Assembly: GCA_903893335.1 (NCBI GenBank)
Contig: CAITLX010000522.1
Location: 1 to 10,812, forward strand
Source: an uncultured delta proteobacterium
Lineage (GTDB): Bacteria > Myxococcota_A > Polyangia > Polyangiales > Polyangiaceae
Reading direction: 5' to 3'
DNA: 10,812 bases
Shown piece by piece: positions 6,636 through 10,812 of the stretch. A program made the position numbers and the translations under genes. A model generated the notes under the pieces. That model was given only the letters and a program-made list of their open reading frames with translations, searched no databases and was not told the origin of the DNA. Each line of letters opens with the position of its first letter. Position 1 is the first letter of the stretch.

Positions 6636-8456
6636 GTGAAGGCGCTCATCAAGGTCGGCTACGCCTGCAACGAGCGCTGCACGTTCTGCCACACGGAGAA
6701 CTACCGCGAGCTCGACGACACCGCCGAGCGCATCGACGCGAAGATCGATCGCGCCAAGAAGCTCGGCTACTCGATGGTCGTGCTCTCGGGGGGCGAGCCG
6801 ACGCTGCGCCCCGAGCTGTTCCGGTGGGCCGAGCGCATCGCCGCGCGCGGCATGGACTTCGGCCTCGTGACCAACGGGCTCATCCTGGCCTACCCCGACG
6901 TGGTCGAGCGGCTGCTCGCGAGCCGCCTGCGCTACGTCTACATGTCGCTGCACGGCGGCACCGCGAAGGTGCACCGGTCGCTGGTGCGCGCCGACACGTT
7001 CGAGGCCGCGTGCCGCGCGGTGGGCAACCTCCACGGCAAGATCGCCCACCTGACGATCAACTGCGTCATCACCACGGCCAACGTCGACAAGCTCATCGGC
7101 GTCGTCGATCTCCTCATCGGCTACCCCGAGCTCACCATCAAGTTCTCGATGACGCAGCCCAAGGGGGGCGGCGAGAAGCGCTTCGACGTCATCGTGCCCG
7201 ACATCGAGCACTGCGCGCGGCGCGTGCACGAGGCGATCGCGTACGGCCTCGAGAAGCGCGGCGACGCGCCCGGCCCGGCGTTCGCGCACGACGGGCTGCC
7301 GTTCTGCCTGCTGCCCGGCCAGGAGCACCTCTACGACGACCTGAAGACGAACGACTACGCGGTCATGATCGAGGCCGACGAGGACGACTTCTTCCCCGTC
7401 GACGACGTCGCGAAGGTGCAGCCCGAGAAGTGCGAGGCCTGCTCGCTGCGCGGCGCGTGCCCGGGGCTCTACCGGGGCTACTTCGAGGCCTACGGCGACG
7501 CGATGCTGCACCCGGTGACGGGCAAGCCGCGCTCGAACTCGTACCACTTCGTGCCGACGCGCGACGTGCCGCGCCCGCCGGGCGCCCCCTGCCCCGTGAA
7601 GCTCGACGGCACGACGCCGTACGACCGGCACCGCTCGCTGTTCGTGCGGCTGCGCGACCGCATGCGCCTCTTCGAGACGACGACGCGCGACTTCGCCGAC
7701 GTCGAGCTCGCGCGCGTGAAGGACGACCTCGGGCAGATCTACGCCGACGTGTCGAACAAGCTCGCGCCCGACGACTTCGCGCGCGACCTGAAGAAGCTCG
7801 TGCTCGCCGCCGAGTGCCGCACGTGCGAGGCGCGCCCCGCGTGCACCGGGTGCTGGACGCCCGTCGCCGACGACGTCTTCACGCGCGACGACCGCGCCGT
7901 GCACGACGTGCTGCGCGGGCTCGAGGGGCGCGTGCTCGACGTCGGCTGCGGCGAGGGGCCCTACCTCGACACCCTCGCCGAGGCCGCGCGCGCAGGGCGC
8001 GTGCGCTACACCGGCATCGAGCCCGACGCCGGGCGCGCGCGCGTGCTCGCCTCGCGCCACCCCTGGGCGAGCTTCGAGGTCGCGCGGGCCGAGGACGCCC
8101 CGCTCTCGCCCGTCGATCACGTGCTCGTGCTGCGCAGCTACAACCACCTGGCCGACCCCGAGGCGGCGATCGACCGCGCGATCGCGGCGCTCGTGCCGGG
8201 CGGCACGCTCACCATCGTCGACAACGTCGCGTTCGGCCTGGTGCGCTCGCGCGAGCTCGCGGCGCGCGCCGAGCGAGGGCCGGGCGAGTTCGAGCACTAC
8301 CGCAACGACGACGCCGAGGCCGCCGCGCGCAGGCTCGCGGGCCGCCCCGTGCGGCTGCTCGAGCGCCGCGACGTCGGCCCCGCGACGTCCAACCAGTGGA
8401 TGCTGCGCTACGAGCGCACCGACGGCCCGCTGCCCGACGCGCGCCCATCGCCCTAG
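6636..8456 (+). CDS. Radical SAM protein fused to a class I SAM-dependent methyltransferase
   Basis: The 606-residue product (start GTG 6636; an in-frame GTG at 6615 would add 7 residues) begins MKALIKVGYACNERCTFC. It carries the radical SAM [4Fe-4S] motif CxxxCxxC (Cys11, 15, 18) and GGEP (52-55), the SAM-binding motif, as well as YVYMSLHGG. Two further Cys sets follow: Cys224 with C266-x2-C269-x5-C275, and C394-x2-C397-x5-C403-x2-C406; both resemble auxiliary-cluster (SPASM/Twitch-like) binding motifs. From about 433 a Rossmann methyltransferase begins: motif I VLDVGCGEG (433-441), acidic IEPD (461-464), and LVPGGTLTIVDN near 519-530. So two chemistries using SAM are joined in one chain. 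It is flanked by divergent fumC and a convergent gene, so it appears monocistronic. No peptide precursor is visible nearby; the substrate could be a peptide, RNA or small molecule and cannot be decided here. Confidence 0.85.
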   Translation: MKALIKVGYACNERCTFCHTENYRELDDTAERIDAKIDRAKKLGYSMVVLSGGEPTLRPELFRWAERIAARGMDFGLVTNGLILAYPDVVERLLASRLRYVYMSLHGGTAKVHRSLVRADTFEAACRAVGNLHGKIAHLTINCVITTANVDKLIGVVDLLIGYPELTIKFSMTQPKGGGEKRFDVIVPDIEHCARRVHEAIAYGLEKRGDAPGPAFAHDGLPFCLLPGQEHLYDDLKTNDYAVMIEADEDDFFPVDDVAKVQPEKCEACSLRGACPGLYRGYFEAYGDAMLHPVTGKPRSNSYHFVPTRDVPRPPGAPCPVKLDGTTPYDRHRSLFVRLRDRMRLFETTTRDFADVELARVKDDLGQIYADVSNKLAPDDFARDLKKLVLAAECRTCEARPACTGCWTPVADDVFTRDDRAVHDVLRGLEGRVLDVGCGEGPYLDTLAEAARAGRVRYTGIEPDAGRARVLASRHPWASFEVARAEDAPLSPVDHVLVLRSYNHLADPEAAIDRAIAALVPGGTLTIVDNVAFGLVRSRELAARAERGPGEFEHYRNDDAEAAARRLAGRPVRLLERRDVGPATSNQWMLRYERTDGPLPDARPSP

Positions 8457-8505
8457 CCGCCGCTCGACGACCGGCGCCGCCGAGCCCGGGGGCGCGAGCG
8501 CGCGC

Positions 8506-10215
8506 TCACTTCGCCAGCAATTGCCTCGCCAGCTGGGCCTGGGCCGGGAGATTGCCGATCTCGCGGGCGAGGTCCCGCGCGTGGCCGTCGGCGAACTTCA
8601 ACCCGGAGGCGTTGATCCGGGCGTACTTGAAGCTCCCGGGGACCTCGTTGCGCGTGTTGACGACGTTCGCGAGCTCGTAGTGCCAGGGAGCCAGCGGCAG
8701 GCTCGTCGAGGGCCCCACGCTCTCACCCGTGCCGTTGTTGAGGATGAACCAGTGCAGGTTGTCGGGGTAGTCCGAGGCGAGCACCTTCTCCATCTCGCTC
8801 ATCGTGGCGTTCTGGTCGCCATCGATGGCGACGAACACCGTCTCCGGGTCCGATTTGGCGGCCCCCCAGGCGATGGCGAGGGTGCTGCCCATGCCGCCCG
8901 CGTTCTCGAAGGTGCGCTCCGTCAACCTCAGCCCCTGCATGGCCCGGGGGTTGAACCCATTGCCGACGATGTAGAAGGGATTGAGGGGCGCCATGCGCTC
9001 GTGGATCGCGATCAGCGCCTCGTCGCGGCTGACGAGCGGGCGCCTCTGCACCTCGGCGAAGGCCACGCCCTTGCGGGCGGCGACCCGCGCGTAGCGGTCG
9101 TGATCGACGTAGGTGACCCGCGCGTCGGAGGCGGGCCTCAACGCATACGCCTTGGTGAAGCCCGGCGGCGAGACGCGGATGCAGACGAGGTTGCCCGCGC
9201 GCGCGTCGTCGATCGCAGCCGAGACGTCGTAGGCCAGCCCCACTCCGTCGCGCCGCCCGTACACGTGCTGCTGCCCCATGGTGCTGACGGTGTCGACCTC
9301 CGTCAGGTCGCCGATCAGGATGTGCGGCTCGCTGTCGTCGAGCATGGCGTCGAACCCACGCCAGCTGATGAGGACGATGCCCGGAATGCGGTACGTCTGC
9401 ATGACGCTTCGCAGGTAATCCATGGCGTTGGAGAAGCCGCTGTTCTGCATCGTCATGAGCGAGACCTCGCCCGTGGCCAGCCACCGCCCGACGGCGACCG
9501 CCGGGATGGACCGCTCGGAGGGCACCACCCAGCGGTTGACCTTCCCTGCCTCGGCCAGGTCCATCAGGTACTGGTCGATGCTCGAGAGAATGGAGTCGGC
9601 CACCATGCAGACGGTGTCGACGCCGCGCGCGCGGAAGGTGTCGACGATGTCCATGTCGGAGGGGACGTCCGACAGGAACTGCGCGGCCCACGACGAGGTG
9701 AAGCGGTTCTGGCTCGCGACCGCGCGCTCGACGATGGCGTCGGCCTCGTCGGGCGACACCTCCTCCGTCACATAGCTGGTCAATCGCGCATTGACCTGCC
9801 GGATCTTGCGCGCCATGTCCTGCGCGACCAGCCGCGTGAACTCCAGGGCGACCTCGGGGGCCGCGCGGCCGAGCTGCACGTAGCGCACGGCCGACAGCCA
9901 GCGCAGCCGCACGTCGGTCTGCGCGTACACGTCGGCCGAGCGGATCGGCTGCCCGATGATGCTCATCTCGCCGACCAGCGCGCCCGCGGACAGGTAGCCG
10001 AGCACCGAGCGGGGCTGCCCGCTCTGCTCGGCGAGCTCGACGCGCACCGAGCCCTCCTCGATGACGTAGCAGCCGTCCCCCTCGTCTCCCTGCCGGATGA
10101 AGCGGGTGCCGGCGGCGAAGCGCCGCTCCTCGAGGTAGCCATCGAGGACGCTCCGCTGCGCCTCGGCCATGCCGTCGAGAACCGAGGTCCGCTCGTGTGC
10201 CTGCGCCGCTTGCAT
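8506..10215 (-). CDS. Cyclic-nucleotide-binding domain fused to a phosphonopyruvate/sulfopyruvate-decarboxylase-like ThDP enzyme
   Basis: This 569-residue protein has three parts. Residues ~17-140 form a CAP/CRP-type cyclic-nucleotide-binding domain with an intact phosphate-binding cassette: GE (82-83) and RSA (92-94), preceded by FIRQGDEGDGCYVIEEG (39-55). No DNA-binding domain follows. Residues ~185-350 match the PYR half of phosphonopyruvate or sulfopyruvate decarboxylases: VVPSERSIPAVAVGRWLATG (230-249, with Glu234 at the cofactor-activating Glu position), MTMQNSGFSNAMDYL (254-268) and SWRG (284-287). Residues ~395-515 match the PP half: NAGGMGSTLAIAWG (438-451), IDGDQNATMSEME (464-476) and ILNNGTGESVG (491-501). 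The thiamine-diphosphate motif reads GDQ, not GDG, at 466-468. The predicted role is a soluble decarboxylase or related ThDP enzyme gated by cAMP/cGMP; the substrate is unknown. The start ATG 10213-10215 has GGAG 10 nt upstream. Met16 is an alternative. It appears monocistronic. Confidence 0.85.
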   Translation of the reverse strand: MQAAQAHERTSVLDGMAEAQRSVLDGYLEERRFAAGTRFIRQGDEGDGCYVIEEGSVRVELAEQSGQPRSVLGYLSAGALVGEMSIIGQPIRSADVYAQTDVRLRWLSAVRYVQLGRAAPEVALEFTRLVAQDMARKIRQVNARLTSYVTEEVSPDEADAIVERAVASQNRFTSSWAAQFLSDVPSDMDIVDTFRARGVDTVCMVADSILSSIDQYLMDLAEAGKVNRWVVPSERSIPAVAVGRWLATGEVSLMTMQNSGFSNAMDYLRSVMQTYRIPGIVLISWRGFDAMLDDSEPHILIGDLTEVDTVSTMGQQHVYGRRDGVGLAYDVSAAIDDARAGNLVCIRVSPPGFTKAYALRPASDARVTYVDHDRYARVAARKGVAFAEVQRRPLVSRDEALIAIHERMAPLNPFYIVGNGFNPRAMQGLRLTERTFENAGGMGSTLAIAWGAAKSDPETVFVAIDGDQNATMSEMEKVLASDYPDNLHWFILNNGTGESVGPSTSLPLAPWHYELANVVNTRNEVPGSFKYARINASGLKFADGHARDLAREIGNLPAQAQLARQLLAK

Positions 10216-10272
10216 CCGTTGCCTGCTCCGATGCGCCTCGCGGACGTGAAAGACCGACGAAGGCGAAGTTTC

Positions 10273-10301
10273 AGTTGAACACGCAGGGTCCGGCCGATCA
10301 A
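10273..10301 (-). promoter_or_regulatory. Weak candidate promoter for the cNMP-decarboxylase fusion
   Basis: On the minus strand, TTGATC (10301-10296) and TCAACT (10278-10273) are spaced by 17 bp, about 58 nt upstream of the ATG. The -35-like box matches 4 of 6 consensus bases and the -10-like box 3 of 6. It sits in the least GC-rich part of the divergent 201-bp spacer. This is a suggestion only. Confidence 0.2.
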
Positions 10302-10403
10302 GGCAGTCGGTAGTTTCGAGGACGCGGCGCGCGGGGGGTGTGGGCGGCTACGCCGTTGGTCCGAAGGCGGCGCCGCGGCGCTCCCGGACGACGCGGGTTT
10401 GTG

Positions 10404-10409
10404 TAGGTT
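10404..10409 (+). promoter_or_regulatory. Candidate -10 element of a leaderless promoter for the right-edge lipoprotein
   Basis: TAGGTT ends 7 nt before the ATG at 10417. This is the same geometry as at 2696-2701, and again no Shine-Dalgarno or clear -35 is visible. Transcription would start at or next to the start codon. Confidence 0.4.
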
Positions 10410-10416
10410 CCCGCGA

Positions 10417-10812
10417 ATGTTCCTCATCACCCGATCGTCGCCCATCGCCCACCTCTCCCTCGTGTGCGCCCTCGCGGCCCTCGCCCCCGCTTGCGGCGGC
10501 GCGCAGACGCTCGGCGACGTCGCCGCCCAGCACCTCGACGACCACGCCGACGACGCGAGCGGCTGGGGAGACGTCCTCGAGGAGATGCCGGCGGACCTCG
10601 GCGCGGCTACGGCCGAGCTGACCGAGACGGCAGCCGCGCTCGTCAAGGAGATGACCGACCTCCCCGCGCCGGGCCACGTCGAGCTGAAGGACCTCTCCGC
10701 CGACCTCGCGCGCTTCCAGGGCAAGGCCGGCGCCGATTTCCTCGCGGCCGCGAAGCGCGAGGCGGGCAAGGCGAGCGCGTTCGAGTACGTCGTGCTCGGC
10801 GTCCCCGAGCTC
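10417..10812 (+). CDS. Putative lipoprotein, function unknown (3' partial)
   Basis: The frame is open from ATG 10417 to the window edge (132 codons, no stop), so the C-terminus is missing. The N-terminus is a basic/hydrophobic signal peptide ending LAPAC, with Cys26 as the lipidation candidate; the lipobox is slightly unusual, with Ala at -3, and GG follows the cysteine. The mature part is rich in Ala, Asp, Glu and Leu and appears largely helical: DDHADDASGWGDVLEEM, then ELTETAAALVKEMTDL, a PAPGH break, and LKDLSADLARFQGKAG. Amphipathic or coiled-coil helices are likely. I do not recognise the family. It is transcribed divergently from the cNMP-decarboxylase fusion across a 201-bp spacer, so shared control is possible but not shown. 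Confidence 0.7.
   Translation, partial: MFLITRSSPIAHLSLVCALAALAPACGGAQTLGDVAAQHLDDHADDASGWGDVLEEMPADLGAATAELTETAAALVKEMTDLPAPGHVELKDLSADLARFQGKAGADFLAAAKREAGKASAFEYVVLGVPEL

Noticed and set aside
6504..8297. Long minus-strand open frame upstream of and in frame with fumC, giving a possible 1058-residue protein
   Set aside because: It is antisense to the radical SAM/methyltransferase gene, has Arg/Ala/Val/Glu-rich shadow composition, matches no family, and FumC starts cleanly at 6503 with a ribosome-binding site and promoter.
8462..8507. Inverted repeats in the convergent spacer (GCTCG/CGAGC at 8462-8466 and 8481-8485; palindrome GAGCGCGCGCTC at 8496-8507)
   Set aside because: Short stems or a very small loop in extreme-GC sequence, with no T-tract; too likely by chance to call a terminator.
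8521..10278. Plus-strand open frame opposite the cNMP-decarboxylase fusion
   Set aside because: It mirrors the coding strand; the product is Arg/Val/Asp-rich with no domain, while the minus strand has clear motifs.
10267..10317. Repeated AGTTTC words (10267-10272 and 10312-10317) and an imperfect dyad near 10269-10281 as possible operators
   Set aside because: Six-base matches 45 bp apart and a dyad with 4 of 6 paired positions are not enough; no CRP-like TGTGA-N6-TCACA site is present.

Overview
The window is very GC-rich, with codons ending almost always in G or C. It carries lipoproteins with Gly/Ser-rich linkers, proline/tyrosine-rich outer-membrane-type proteins and large multidomain fusions. 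That style suggests a myxobacterium-like member of the Myxococcota (Polyangiales type), but this is judged from style only; no marker gene here fixes the taxonomy.

Layout. Positions 1-959 (+) hold the 3' part of a gene for a proline-rich, beta-barrel-like envelope protein that is cut by the left edge. A LolC/LolE-family ABC permease follows at 1006-2604 (+), with a large Ala/Pro/Asp-rich insertion in its periplasmic domain. A degenerate 33/34-bp tandem repeat (2572-2670) starts inside the 3' end of that gene. A lipoprotein with a carboxypeptidase-regulatory-like domain follows at 2708-3976 (+). It converges, across a GNRA-loop hairpin, on a leftward pair: class II fumarase fumC (5121-6503) followed 46 bp later by a luciferase-like F420/flavin oxidoreductase (4046-5074). 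Divergent from fumC is a radical SAM-methyltransferase fusion (6636-8456, +). It converges on a leftward gene (8506-10215) that joins a cyclic-nucleotide-binding domain to a complete phosphonopyruvate/sulfopyruvate-decarboxylase-like thiamine diphosphate enzyme. After a 201-bp divergent spacer, a second lipoprotein gene begins at 10417 (+) and runs off the right edge.

How the genes fit together. The left third concerns the envelope: a barrel-like protein, a lipoprotein-export permease and a lipoprotein. fumC and the oxidoreductase look like a metabolic two-gene operon with a recognisable sigma70-type promoter. The radical SAM fusion and the cNMP-decarboxylase fusion are each single transcription units and are the most unusual genes here. 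I see no RNA genes, CRISPR arrays, insertion sequences or phage genes, and no gene-free stretch longer than about 200 bp. Three rightward genes (2708, 6636, 10417) have a TAGAAT/TAGGTT-like -10 element only 6-11 nt before the start codon and no Shine-Dalgarno sequence, which suggests leaderless or nearly leaderless transcripts.
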